Shown here in pieces: positions 52,203-59,417 of a stretch of DNA of 64,000 nt (its first letter is position 1; each line of letters starts with the position of its first letter). The position numbers and the translations under genes are program-made. Origin of the DNA: Lysinibacillus_B sp031181585. Lineage in GTDB: Bacteria > Bacillota > Bacilli > Bacillales_A > Planococcaceae. The stretch is from assembly GCF_047301505.1 (NCBI RefSeq), contig NZ_CP154840.1:2480001-2544000 (forward strand). Direction: 5' to 3'. A model generated the notes under the pieces. It did not search any database. It saw only the letters and a program-made list of their open reading frames with translations, and was not told the DNA's origin.

Positions 52203-52799
52203 TTAAATTGCTAGTTGGTATTCTTGTTTCAACACTTCCGCTAAAATTGGTGCAACTTTTTTGCAAAAAGTTAAGCATTTCCAATCTCTTTCGTATTTGA
52301 TAAAATCCTCAAACCAAGGTTCATTAGAAATAATGTTGTGTTCAATCATCTTGCCTAACCAGCCATTCCAAACACCATATAAGTTTGCTTCTGTCATTTC
52401 GTTTTCTGCTTGTAAACGCTCGATTTCATCCCACATGTCCTCTGTGTCATATCTATCTATTTCACGACGACGTCTTGCTTCTAAAAGTAACTTTTTAAGG
52501 TGGTTGCCAGTCTTTTCAGTGTCGATGAATTTTCCCTTTGAGTAATCTGCTAGTTTTCCGTATAAATATTCGTATTTATGAGCAAATACATCGATTAAGA
52601 ACTTGATGAAATTGTCACTTGGCGCTCCCCAACAATGCGTATACGATTCACCACCATATAAAATTACAGTGAAACGATTTGATGTTTCATCCACTATCAA
52701 TTCGCAAAAATCATGTCCGTTAGTATGGGATGGCTCTAGTACTACCTTGATTTTACAAATCGTGCTACTCTCAATATTTCTTACACCTTTAATCTTCAT
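52203..52799 (-). CDS. Hypothetical early phage protein
   Basis: 198 residues; GCAAAGGAG lies upstream. N-terminal half beta-rich (ICKIKVVLEPSHTNGHDFCE, TVILYGGESYTHCWGAPSDN), C-terminal half helical and charged (LKKLLLEARRRREIDRYDTE). No known motif. Conserved-looking proteins of this size occur in early regions of Bacillales phages; function unknown. Confidence 0.65.
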   Translation of the reverse strand: MKIKGVRNIESSTICKIKVVLEPSHTNGHDFCELIVDETSNRFTVILYGGESYTHCWGAPSDNFIKFLIDVFAHKYEYLYGKLADYSKGKFIDTEKTGNHLKKLLLEARRRREIDRYDTEDMWDEIERLQAENEMTEANLYGVWNGWLGKMIEHNIISNEPWFEDFIKYERDWKCLTFCKKVAPILAEVLKQEYQLAI

Positions 52800-52833
52800 G
52801 AATATTTCCATCTCCTTTGCTACACAATTTGTT

Positions 52834-53064
52834 TCAACTACTCCACTTAATCCGAAACCTTGTTCTCGGCTCTTTCACAGGTTTCAATTTAGGTCCTTCT
52901 ACAACGTTCCTGAAGTTCGCCACAGTTAAGTTAGTGTCGATGTTCAACTCTTTTTGGGTTGCTACGGAAACCTCCACAATGATGCATGTCGATTTTACTT
53001 TTATGATTTTTCCGTCATACACTTTGCTGCCACGTTTGAACTTTACTTGTTCTCCGTAGTTCAT
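52834..53064 (-). CDS. Small KOW/SH3-like phage protein
   Basis: 76 residues. MNYGEQVKFKRGSKVYDGKI and IKVKSTCIIVEVSVATQKEL form a small beta barrel like KOW/SH3 domains. It overlaps the DnaD-like gene by four bases. Possibly a helper of replication or nucleic-acid binding; not known. Confidence 0.6.
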   Translation of the reverse strand: MNYGEQVKFKRGSKVYDGKIIKVKSTCIIVEVSVATQKELNIDTNLTVANFRNVVEGPKLKPVKEPRTRFRIKWSS

Positions 53065-53945
53065 GAAAGATTTCCTCCTAGCTTTGCCAAGATTTTCTGT
53101 CGCTCTTTTTTGAAATCAACGTCTGTATGGTCAGCTGGTTGTGCAATTGGTGGAGATAAGGATTGTTCGTTACGTGTAGTAAACCACGCTGGTACAACTT
53201 CTTGGCGCCCTTGTGATTTACGTGGTGGCTGCCTGCGTTGTTGTTTTTGAACTTCGTAACGAAGTTTATCTGCTTGTACGTCGTCAATCGTTTTTAAGCG
53301 TTTGTTGCTCCAGTCTTTTAAAATTGTTTCAACGTAGTTCCAGCGAATCGCATTATTTTCTATAGCTAGTTTCATAGCATGGATGACAAGATCTTCGGAT
53401 AAGTCATCTATCCAGGAATTTACTTTTTCTTGTACATATGCTGATAGTGTGCCGAATCCATTTTGCTCGTAGAAGGCAAATGCATTGGCTGTTTTCGGTT
53501 GTTCAGGCGTAGCCTTATTATCATCATTTAGTAATTTATTATTTAGTAAATCATTATTTAGTTTATTATTAGTTATTAGTGACGGGTTTTCCGTTAACGG
53601 TTCTTCCGTTGCCGGATTTACCGTCGACGGATTTTCAGTCAACGGTTGTTTATTTGGTGTTTCGAAAACTAAAAATACTGTCCCGCCAAATTTGCCTCGC
53701 TCCGATCTGGCCTGCTCCTTCTGGATGTACCCTGCTTCCTGCAGCTCCTTCACTATGCTTTTAGTAGCGTCTCTCCCGTTCTTGCTACGATTAGTTAAAT
53801 CCTGGATGTTAAACGTCCAATCGTTTGGCAAGGAAAGCATATATGCCAACAGCCCTTTCGACTGCCAACTGATTTCTGCATTATTTAAAAACCCCTTGTC
53901 CAACACAACAAAGTTTTCTGTCTTATTGATTCTAAAAGTGGTCAC
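53061..53945 (-). CDS. DnaD-type replication initiator
   Basis: 294 residues from a GTG at 53945 that overlaps the ORF6N stop (GTGA) and follows AAGGGAGG. Winged-helix N-terminal domain (LLAYMLSLPNDWTFNIQDLT, IVKELQEAGYIQKEQARSER), a Pro/Thr/Asn-rich linker, then a DnaD-like C-terminal domain (FAFYEQNGFGTLSAYVQEKV, AIENNAIRWNYVETILKDWS). Such proteins bind the phage origin and recruit the host helicase. The linker is encoded by the iteron repeats described separately. Confidence 0.85.
   Translation of the reverse strand: MTTFRINKTENFVVLDKGFLNNAEISWQSKGLLAYMLSLPNDWTFNIQDLTNRSKNGRDATKSIVKELQEAGYIQKEQARSERGKFGGTVFLVFETPNKQPLTENPSTVNPATEEPLTENPSLITNNKLNNDLLNNKLLNDDNKATPEQPKTANAFAFYEQNGFGTLSAYVQEKVNSWIDDLSEDLVIHAMKLAIENNAIRWNYVETILKDWSNKRLKTIDDVQADKLRYEVQKQQRRQPPRKSQGRQEVVPAWFTTRNEQSLSPPIAQPADHTDVDFKKERQKILAKLGGNLS
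53519..53646. other. Probable phage replication origin within the initiator gene
   Basis: Four iterons with exact 15-base period lie at 53588-53645; their cores are CCGTTAACGG, CCGTTGCCGG, CCGTCGACGG and CAGTCAACGG, each preceded by TT. Directly next to them, 53519-53580 is almost pure A+T with repeated ATTATTTAGT/TTATTAGT units, the layout of a DNA-unwinding element. Lambdoid and many Gram-positive phages have their origin in the initiator gene in the same way. Confidence 0.72.
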
Positions 53946-54583
53946 AGCATAGGCCTCCCTTCCCAATGAGCAACGAAGCGCAGCGCATCTTGTAACTGAT
54001 GCTGCTTAATATCGCGATAAGATCCAACTTGATAACGATCTTTAAGAGCTGAATAAATGGCACGAAATAAATTGTTTCTCTCTGACTGCTTCACTGTTGT
54101 TTTATATACACGTTCACCTACTGCACGCTGCAAGCGTTTCTGCTCACCCGAATGCAATGTCACCTGTTGCAACTGCTGTTCAATCTCTTCTACTCGTTTT
54201 TCCAATGCCATGAAACGTTCTGCATCGTAAGGTAAAGCAGGAGTGGCATGCTGTTGTGAAAGTTCAAAGTATTGATTCGTCAGCAATGAATAGGCCGCCC
54301 AAGCGCTTTCTGTGCTCAAAGATTTAGCAAGCAGGAAAGCCCCCTGCTCTGTCCACAAATAAAGAACCGATACAAATTTAAGGGTAGCGTCATTTTGTCG
54401 CCCGCCTTTAAAGCTTTTTAATTCCTCACCTGAAAGTGCATAGTAATGTATACCTTCCAGAAACTTTTCTTTATTTCGCTGAAAGTTGCGCATCAATGCC
54501 TTACTTTCAACACCGTATGCATCGGCGACCTGGGTAGTTGTTAATACACGCTGATTGGCATGCTGAATATGTGCTAATTCCAT
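53942..54583 (-). CDS. ORF6N/ORF6C antirepressor-like protein
   Basis: 213 residues. Residues ~1-90 are an ORF6N (KilA-N-like) domain (RVLTTTQVADAYGVESKALM, FLEGIHYYALSGEELKSFKG, LYLWTEQGAFLLAKSLSTES), then a coiled coil and a C-terminal ORF6C domain (ERNNLFRAIYSALKDRYQVG). Proteins of this type act as phage antirepressors or transcription regulators. A palindrome 25 bases upstream of its ATG may be its operator. Confidence 0.88.
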   Translation of the reverse strand: MELAHIQHANQRVLTTTQVADAYGVESKALMRNFQRNKEKFLEGIHYYALSGEELKSFKGGRQNDATLKFVSVLYLWTEQGAFLLAKSLSTESAWAAYSLLTNQYFELSQQHATPALPYDAERFMALEKRVEEIEQQLQQVTLHSGEQKRLQRAVGERVYKTTVKQSERNNLFRAIYSALKDRYQVGSYRDIKQHQLQDALRFVAHWEGRPML

Positions 54584-54607
54584 CTTTAACTCTCCCTTTA
54601 GAGGCTA

Positions 54608-54622
54608 GCGACAAATTGTCGC
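54608..54622. promoter_or_regulatory. Palindromic operator-like site upstream of the ORF6N gene
   Basis: GCGACAAATTGTCGC, a 15-base inverted repeat 25 bases before the ORF6N start codon. Suited as an operator for autoregulation. Confidence 0.45.
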
Positions 54623-54683
54623 CGCCCTTCTTTAATCTAACAATTAGCGTTGGATAATTTGATAACTGTTACTGAAGGCATGA

Positions 54684-54869
54684 CTAATTGCCGCCACCCT
54701 CGCTTAACATTTCAATGGCATCACGAATTGCCCCAACTCTGGCTGATTGCATAGACCATATTGCAGCCGCTTTTGCATAGTGCTTGTTGCCCTCTGCATT
54801 TTCCATATCCATCAAGAAGTCTGCTAGCAGCTCCTCTTCTTCTGCTAAAAATTGTTTCATCTTGTCCAT
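54684..54869 (-). CDS. Small helical phage protein
   Basis: 61 residues from the ATG at 54869 (GGGTGA before it). Helical and acidic (MKQFLAEEEELLADFLMDME), with HYAKAAAIWSMQSARVGAIR. Not recognised. Confidence 0.6.
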   Translation of the reverse strand: MDKMKQFLAEEEELLADFLMDMENAEGNKHYAKAAAIWSMQSARVGAIRDAIEMLSEGGGN

Positions 54870-54895
54870 TCGTTGTATCACCCATTCTTTTTTGA

Positions 54896-54987
54896 TATAA
54901 TGGAAGAACATAATATTTACTGATGACTCAGCGAAAAGTAATCAGTCTGGTACAAGTGCTCCGCTAAAGCACTTGTGCTTTTTTTTA
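54896..54987 (+). ncRNA. Candidate plus-strand small RNA with strong promoter and terminator
   Basis: Promoter TTGTAT (54873-54878), 17-base spacer, TGATATAAT (hexamer 54896-54901, extended -10). Terminator ACAAGTGCT/AGCACTTGT at 54952-54976 with eight T. The transcript would be about 80 bases, start about 54908, and runs opposite to the early operon, overlapping the leader of the 54684-54869 gene. Confidence 0.6.
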
Positions 54988-55055
54988 TGTTCTTCCTCAT
55001 CTTCCTTCTCCTTTGATCACATTGAGTAAATTAAAAACTTGCAAAGCCTTATTAT

Positions 55056-55325
55056 TTAGATAAACCAAATCACAATCGCTCCTACAATTGGCAACAGCTG
55101 ATGTAAAATTGTTAATCCATCCATCCCATAAAGAAAGGCTATTGCTACCTCTGGACTGTTCGTTAATCGAAACCATTCTGCAAAGGTATTCGCATCAGGT
55201 ACTTTGTGATCGTGCTCAAATTTTGAAATACATGCCTGTGTTCTGTTCATTCTATGAGCTAACTCCTCCTGAGAAAGGTTCGCTCTCTCGCGGCATGCTT
55301 TCATTAAAGTCCCTAATTTCACCAT
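55056..55325 (-). CDS. XRE-type HTH protein with C-terminal membrane helix
   Basis: 89 residues from the ATG at 55325 (AAGGGAGGTG before it). XRE HTH at ~1-60 (ACRERANLSQEELAHRMNRT, QACISKFEHDHKVPDANTFA), then a hydrophobic C-terminal end LLPIVGAIVIWFI. A DNA-binding protein that may be tethered to the membrane, or a small regulator whose tail mediates contacts. Part of the early operon. Confidence 0.75.
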   Translation of the reverse strand: MVKLGTLMKACRERANLSQEELAHRMNRTQACISKFEHDHKVPDANTFAEWFRLTNSPEVAIAFLYGMDGLTILHQLLPIVGAIVIWFI

Positions 55326-55479
55326 TTTTTCACCTCCCTTCAATTCCAAAGTGGAATACCCATAAACCATTAACTTGGTTAAAATTAGCTTATGAAGATA
55401 AACCAAAACCTCTTGAATTCCCTCGAAAGAAGAGCCTCACGTTTATCCACTAGGGTAACGACATTTTGGCGCTACCCTA

Positions 55480-55776
55480 TCAGCCCACTTTAAAAGGTTT
55501 TGAATTCCTTTGAATCCATTGTGTATTATCTTCAATCCAGCGTATCAATAAATGAGTAGGAATTAACACGCCTGCTTCACGCATAACCGGGAAATCAGCT
55601 CTACTTAATAATTCAGAAGCCTTTGTATCCCCTATCCGTAGAAAATCCTTCAACTCTTCTCGTGTAAGCATTGCTGGCAATTCCTGAATGGTAACAGGCT
55701 TTTGTTCCCTAACAGCTTGTAACTCTTCCCGAATGATTTTTCGAAACTCTTCGAGGTCAAATTGAACGTTTAGCAT
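55480..55776 (-). CDS. HTH (excisionase-like) protein
   Basis: 98 residues from the ATG at 55776 (AAAGGAGGTG before it). ELPAMLTREELKDFLRIGDT, KASELLSRADFPVMREAGVL and IPTHLLIRWIEDNTQWI form a MerR/excisionase-like winged HTH. As the second gene of the early operon it may be the phage excisionase or a regulator. Confidence 0.75.
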   Translation of the reverse strand: MLNVQFDLEEFRKIIREELQAVREQKPVTIQELPAMLTREELKDFLRIGDTKASELLSRADFPVMREAGVLIPTHLLIRWIEDNTQWIQRNSKPFKVG

Positions 55777-55831
55777 TTTTTCACCTCCTTTCAAGGCCTG
55801 CGATAAATTGACATTCACTCGCTAATTAGAA

Positions 55832-55846
55832 TTACCATTTTGGCAA
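55832..55846. promoter_or_regulatory. Operator after the Cro-like gene
   Basis: TTACCATTTTGGCAA, the same 15-base half-site pattern TTACC-N5-GGyAA as the four operators at 56082-56181. It overlaps the stop end of the Cro-like gene and lies upstream of the excisionase-like gene. Confidence 0.65.
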
Positions 55847-55847
55847 T

Positions 55848-56063
55848 TTAAATTTCAAAAAAAAGCTCGTTAACTGGAACTGATAAGATAACAGAGATTT
55901 TTGCAATGTCATCTGCACTCATTTTACGAATTCCATTTTCTTTATAGTAGTAACCTTGATAACCTTTATAACCCATAAACTTCGACATTTCCTCAATAGA
56001 AATATCTTTTTGGCTTCTTTTTTGCTTAATTAATTCAAGATTAACTACCAAAGTTTTTTTCAT
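55848..56063 (-). CDS. Cro-like HTH repressor
   Basis: 71 residues from the ATG at 56063 (GGAGGTG before it). Small XRE-like fold (SIEEMSKFMGYKGYQGYYYK, MSADDIAKISVILSVPVNEL). First gene of the early operon, facing the cI-like gene across an operator array, the standard Cro position. Confidence 0.82.
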   Translation of the reverse strand: MKKTLVVNLELIKQKRSQKDISIEEMSKFMGYKGYQGYYYKENGIRKMSADDIAKISVILSVPVNELFFEI

Positions 56064-56081
56064 ATTAAACACCTCCAAAAA

Positions 56082-56181
56082 TTACCTTATGGGTAACTTT
56101 AAATTAAATATAAATTACCAATTTGGCAAAGTCAACATTTATTTACCTTTTTGGTAACTCTGTTTTTTACCATTGCGGTAA
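56082..56181. promoter_or_regulatory. Lysis-lysogeny switch: four repressor operators
   Basis: Four 15-base sites of consensus TTACCnnnnnGGyAA at 56082-56096, 56115-56129, 56143-56157 and 56167-56181, between the divergent Cro-like and cI-like genes. Start-to-start spacing is 33, 28 and 24 bases. The array must cover both promoters of the genetic switch. Confidence 0.88.
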
Positions 56182-56240
56182 ATGGTAATATTAAACTAAT
56201 AATTAATATTAAATAATATAAATAAAAGACGGTGAGTTGT

Positions 56241-56606
56241 TTGGAATCATTAGGCTATCGTATTAAATATTTACGAGAACGTAATAATATTTCCCAAATT
56301 GAATTCGCTAAAAAAATTGGCGTTTCCAATACAGTTTTATCAAGATATGAAAGTGGAGATCGAAAACCTGATTACGATACCCTACATTTGATAGCTGATT
56401 TCTTTGATGTCAGTACCGATTATCTTCTTGGACGCACAGATAAGCATGCACTTACACCACAAGAAAAAGAGGAACAAGAATTCCAAGCATTCATTAGTGA
56501 TCCCGAGCTTGGCGTTTGGTATAAAGAGCTACCAAAATCGGATGAAGAAGAACTTCGCAAACTACGTACCATTTGGGAAATGATTAAAGCAGAAAAAAAT
56601 AAATAG
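56241..56606 (+). CDS. cI-like repressor
   Basis: 121 residues from a TTG at 56241 with GGTGAG just before it (a GTG at 56232 in frame is possible). XRE HTH at ~1-65 (LRERNNISQIEFAKKIGVSN, TVLSRYESGDRKPDYDTLHL), then a short helical tail (WYKELPKSDEEELRKLRTIW). It lacks the LexA-like self-cleavage domain, so inactivation probably depends on the ImmA peptidase encoded downstream. It keeps the prophage silent by binding the operators upstream. Confidence 0.88.
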   Translation: MESLGYRIKYLRERNNISQIEFAKKIGVSNTVLSRYESGDRKPDYDTLHLIADFFDVSTDYLLGRTDKHALTPQEKEEQEFQAFISDPELGVWYKELPKSDEEELRKLRTIWEMIKAEKNK

Positions 56607-56638
56607 GCATACCAGTCAACTGGCTGCCTATTTTTTAT
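56603..56638 (+). terminator. Terminator after the repressor gene
   Basis: ATAGGCA and TGCCTAT outer arms with inner CCAGT/ACTGG, then six T. Confidence 0.9.
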
Positions 56639-56703
56639 AAACACACATGTAAAAATTATACTTTTATGTAATCAATAATACTTATCGAAGGGGCCATTCT
56701 TAT

Positions 56704-56841
56704 ATGAATTTTGTAATGTTAGATTTTGAAACAGCTAACTCTAATCAAAGTATTATATATTCTATCGGACAAGCTAAATGCAGTGAAATTGTTGATTTAA
56801 TTAGTAATTTGGATTACACATTCCATTCAAACGTAACATAG
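56704..56841 (+). pseudogene. N-terminal fragment of a DnaQ-like exonuclease
   Basis: 45 residues: MNFVMLDFETANSNQSIIYS, then stop. The start is the classic DnaQ/epsilon exonuclease opening with the DFET metal motif, but it ends after one third of the fold. A TCGAAGGGG site lies upstream. It looks like the scar left by insertion of the cargo pair behind it. Confidence 0.6.
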
Positions 56842-56959
56842 AATACGTATTACTTGATTGTAGAAGATGATGGCAAGACCATTAGTATTGTTCATGAGAA
56901 TGATTTTTAGGATGTTATATAAAACATCATTAACAGTTATAATGTTTGGAGGTCTTCAT

Positions 56960-57838
56960 TTGCGTAGCAAAAAATACTATTTAGCAAAATTGAGTATTAG
57001 TGAAAATATATTTTCTTCCACTGAAAAAAGAGATACAATTATCAATAAATATATACCGGAAGCGATTCTTAACAAAGACACAGTAATAGAATATGAAAAG
57101 TATAACTTTAAGATTACTGATACAAAAGAATATAAATTGCAAGACTCAAATTATATATCTGGAAATCTAAGTCGTTTCAGGAAAATGACAGCTACCATTT
57201 TAGATGGAGACCATACTAGAGAGAAAACTTTCGAAGATGTTCAAGCTATTCCTGTAGATTTTCTTTATAACATCCAGAAAGAGGTTGTTGCTTTTCGAAC
57301 TTGTGCCGAGATTAATTCGGATAAATTTATTGAAAACTTTAAAAGAATAGTTGAGGCAGATACTAGAATCGGTGACGTTAAGTTAATTCCTTATACAGCT
57401 GCTAATAGTATTCGTGGCTTTTTTGAAGAAGTAGATGTGGTAACTCAAATTAACTTTAATTTAATTAAACCAAATAATCCAGGTGAAAAAGAATATTATG
57501 ATTTCGAACGAATCATTGATGATAATAATCTTAGAGAATTAGACATTAATATGTCTAATGAGAATGGCATAATGTATAAAAAAGAAGGCACTAATGAATT
57601 TACAGATACTATTGAAAGCGGAATTTCATTAACAGAAAGTGCTTATGGTACAGTTGAAGTAAAGGGTTATAACATAATCGAATCAACAGTGCCAGGTAAG
57701 CGCAAGGATCGAAAACAAAAAAGAAAATCTTTCAGGTCAGCTACCTCCGCGAATTACCCTAGGTTTTTTAAAACAAAAGAGGTAGAAACTTTCAAAATTT
57801 TAAAGAGAGTCCATCAAGAAATTAAAAACCTATTTTAA
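56960..57838 (+). CDS. Soluble cargo protein in the lysogeny module (DUF4747-like?)
   Basis: 292 residues from a TTG at 56960, seven bases after TTTGGAGG. Opening LRSKKYYLAKLSISENIFSS, then SGNLSRFRKMTATILDGDHT, AIPVDFLYNIQKEVVAFRTC and NPGEKEYYDFERIIDDNNLR; the C-terminus is basic (PGKRKDRKQKRKSFRSATSA). The pattern reminds me of DUF4747 proteins but I am not sure. Much more AT-rich than flanking phage genes. It forms an operon with the following four-helix membrane protein, 13 bases apart, which suggests a sensor/effector pair. Confidence 0.65.
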   Translation: MRSKKYYLAKLSISENIFSSTEKRDTIINKYIPEAILNKDTVIEYEKYNFKITDTKEYKLQDSNYISGNLSRFRKMTATILDGDHTREKTFEDVQAIPVDFLYNIQKEVVAFRTCAEINSDKFIENFKRIVEADTRIGDVKLIPYTAANSIRGFFEEVDVVTQINFNLIKPNNPGEKEYYDFERIIDDNNLRELDINMSNENGIMYKKEGTNEFTDTIESGISLTESAYGTVEVKGYNIIESTVPGKRKDRKQKRKSFRSATSANYPRFFKTKEVETFKILKRVHQEIKNLF

Positions 57839-57851
57839 AGAGGTGTAAAAA

Positions 57852-58388
57852 ATGCGTAGAAAGACGGGGGATAAGTATAAAGAAACTACATTTTTAGGTA
57901 TGTTCAGAATAAGTGGACTAAAATTAGTTTTTAACTTAACCCTATTAAATTCTCTAATAGTTATTATAATAATCCATAGTATTTTTAGTGAGTTTAATCT
58001 TAATAATTTTAGTATATACACCCCTGAATTAGCAAAAGACTTTTATAATAGAATCTCAAGTATGAGCGCCTCGATATTTGGTATAGTTATAGCTTCCCTA
58101 GCAGTTTCTATGACAGTTTTTAACCAGAAAATTTTAGCTCCTCTTGAAAAAACAAAATTACTACATAAATTTCTATTTCCTTTTTGGTATCTCATTGTTC
58201 TGTGGGGGGCTGTAATTATTATTTCTACATTTGCTCCCTATTTGTATAATATAGATACTATAAATTCCACAGTATTAAATTCAATTTTGTTATTTGAATT
58301 TTGGCTATTTATTTATTCGTTATTTTTCGCCATTAAAATTACTGGATTACTTATTAGATTATTTTTACAGAATGCTAGAGTGTTATAG
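57852..58388 (+). CDS. Four-helix membrane protein, partner of 56960
   Basis: 178 residues with four hydrophobic helices (LVFNLTLLNSLIVIIIIHSI, SASIFGIVIASLAVSMTVF, FPFWYLIVLWGAVIIISTFA, SILLFEFWLFIYSLFFAIKI). AGAGGTG precedes the ATG. No known family. Together with the soluble partner it occupies the slot where temperate phages of Firmicutes keep superinfection-exclusion or abortive-infection genes. It could disrupt or depolarise the membrane. Confidence 0.7.
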   Translation: MRRKTGDKYKETTFLGMFRISGLKLVFNLTLLNSLIVIIIIHSIFSEFNLNNFSIYTPELAKDFYNRISSMSASIFGIVIASLAVSMTVFNQKILAPLEKTKLLHKFLFPFWYLIVLWGAVIIISTFAPYLYNIDTINSTVLNSILLFEFWLFIYSLFFAIKITGLLIRLFLQNARVL

Positions 58389-58415
58389 ATCTTTAATAAA
58401 AGGTATTTAATTATT

Positions 58416-58441
58416 CCTCCACTACCAAATAGTGGGGGTTT
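58416..58441 (+). terminator. Terminator after the cargo pair
   Basis: CCTCCACTA and TAGTGGGGG arms with five-base loop, then TTTATT. Confidence 0.7.
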
Positions 58442-58494
58442 ATTATATACTAATACAGAACATTTGTTCCTATTAGATTTTTGGAGTTGATTAA

Positions 58495-58983
58495 TTGATA
58501 CATCATCAGACATACACAGAATCTTACGTAGCAACTTTATATGAAAGGATTAATATACAGACACCACTGCAACTTGATTTTCAGTTGATCGCTCACCGGC
58601 TGGGCATAAAAGTGTTTTATTGGCCAGAGCAAAGCCAGGCCCTGTTCTTTAAAGATACAGGCTATATCATGCTGAACAATACCCTCTCGCCCCAGCAGCA
58701 ATGGCAAGACTTTACCCATGAATTAGGACACGTATTATTACATACTGGCAGCCAAACACGTCTGCCAAAATCATTTGTAGAATATCAGGAATTTAAGGCA
58801 AAGCAATTTATGCTGCATGCGTCTGTGCCGACTTTCATGTTAGAAAATTTAGCCTTGTCAGACGCAACACAACCCAACATTTTATTAGTGCAGCAGTTGT
58901 TTAATGTAGAAGAAGAAATTGCTACGAAACGTTTAAACAGCTACTTGGAGCGTAAGTGGGATATTCTGAATCGGAATATTTGA
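58495..58983 (+). CDS. ImmA/IrrE family metallopeptidase
   Basis: 162 residues from a TTG with TTGGAG nine bases before it. The zinc motif is His75-Glu-Leu-Gly-His79 in FTHELGHVLLHTG, with a downstream KAKQFMLHAS helix. In ICEBs1-like systems ImmA cleaves the HTH repressor to induce the element. Here it lies between two XRE regulators and is the likely trigger of prophage induction. Confidence 0.9.
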   Translation: MIHHQTYTESYVATLYERINIQTPLQLDFQLIAHRLGIKVFYWPEQSQALFFKDTGYIMLNNTLSPQQQWQDFTHELGHVLLHTGSQTRLPKSFVEYQEFKAKQFMLHASVPTFMLENLALSDATQPNILLVQQLFNVEEEIATKRLNSYLERKWDILNRNI

Positions 58984-59042
58984 TTTCATGATGAGTAGCT
59001 ATACTGATACTGAATAGGATAAGCATTCAGGAGGTGAATTAG

Positions 59043-59417
59043 ATGAATCTGCAGCAACTATTGAAAACACTACGTGCTGAAGAATCTGTTCCAACTGCTG
59101 CAAAGCGAATTGGTATCTCAGCTGGTTATTTACGCAACTTGGAGCGTGGTTATGATCCGCAGCGATCAAACAAGCCACTGAACCCCTCCCCTATTACACT
59201 AAATAAGATTGCAGAGGCCTATAAGGTCGATTATCAAATGATAGCTGAAGCAGCTGGAATTGAGGTGAAAGCTGAACAAAATGAGTTCATCCCCTTTCAT
59301 GATGAACCTCTAATACATCATTGGTATACTAACCTCCCTTCGGAAGATATTCAAGAGGTGAAAAAGCTGTATGGTATATGGAAACTAATGAAAGGAGAGA
59401 ATCTAGATGTTTTTTGA
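59043..59417 (+). CDS. Second XRE-type regulator
   Basis: 124 residues. HTH at ~1-75 (KTLRAEESVPTAAKRIGISA, GYLRNLERGYDPQRSNKPLN), then a tail (HHWYTNLPSEDIQEVKKLYG, IWKLMKGE) that resembles the tail of the cI-like repressor. GGAGGTG precedes the ATG. It overlaps the integrase gene by 11 bases, so it may control integrase expression. Confidence 0.82.
   Translation: MNLQQLLKTLRAEESVPTAAKRIGISAGYLRNLERGYDPQRSNKPLNPSPITLNKIAEAYKVDYQMIAEAAGIEVKAEQNEFIPFHDEPLIHHWYTNLPSEDIQEVKKLYGIWKLMKGENLDVF

Noticed and set aside
53588..53646. CRISPR-like repeats
   Set aside because: Repeats are 15 bases with no spacers and lie in a coding linker; they fit origin iterons.
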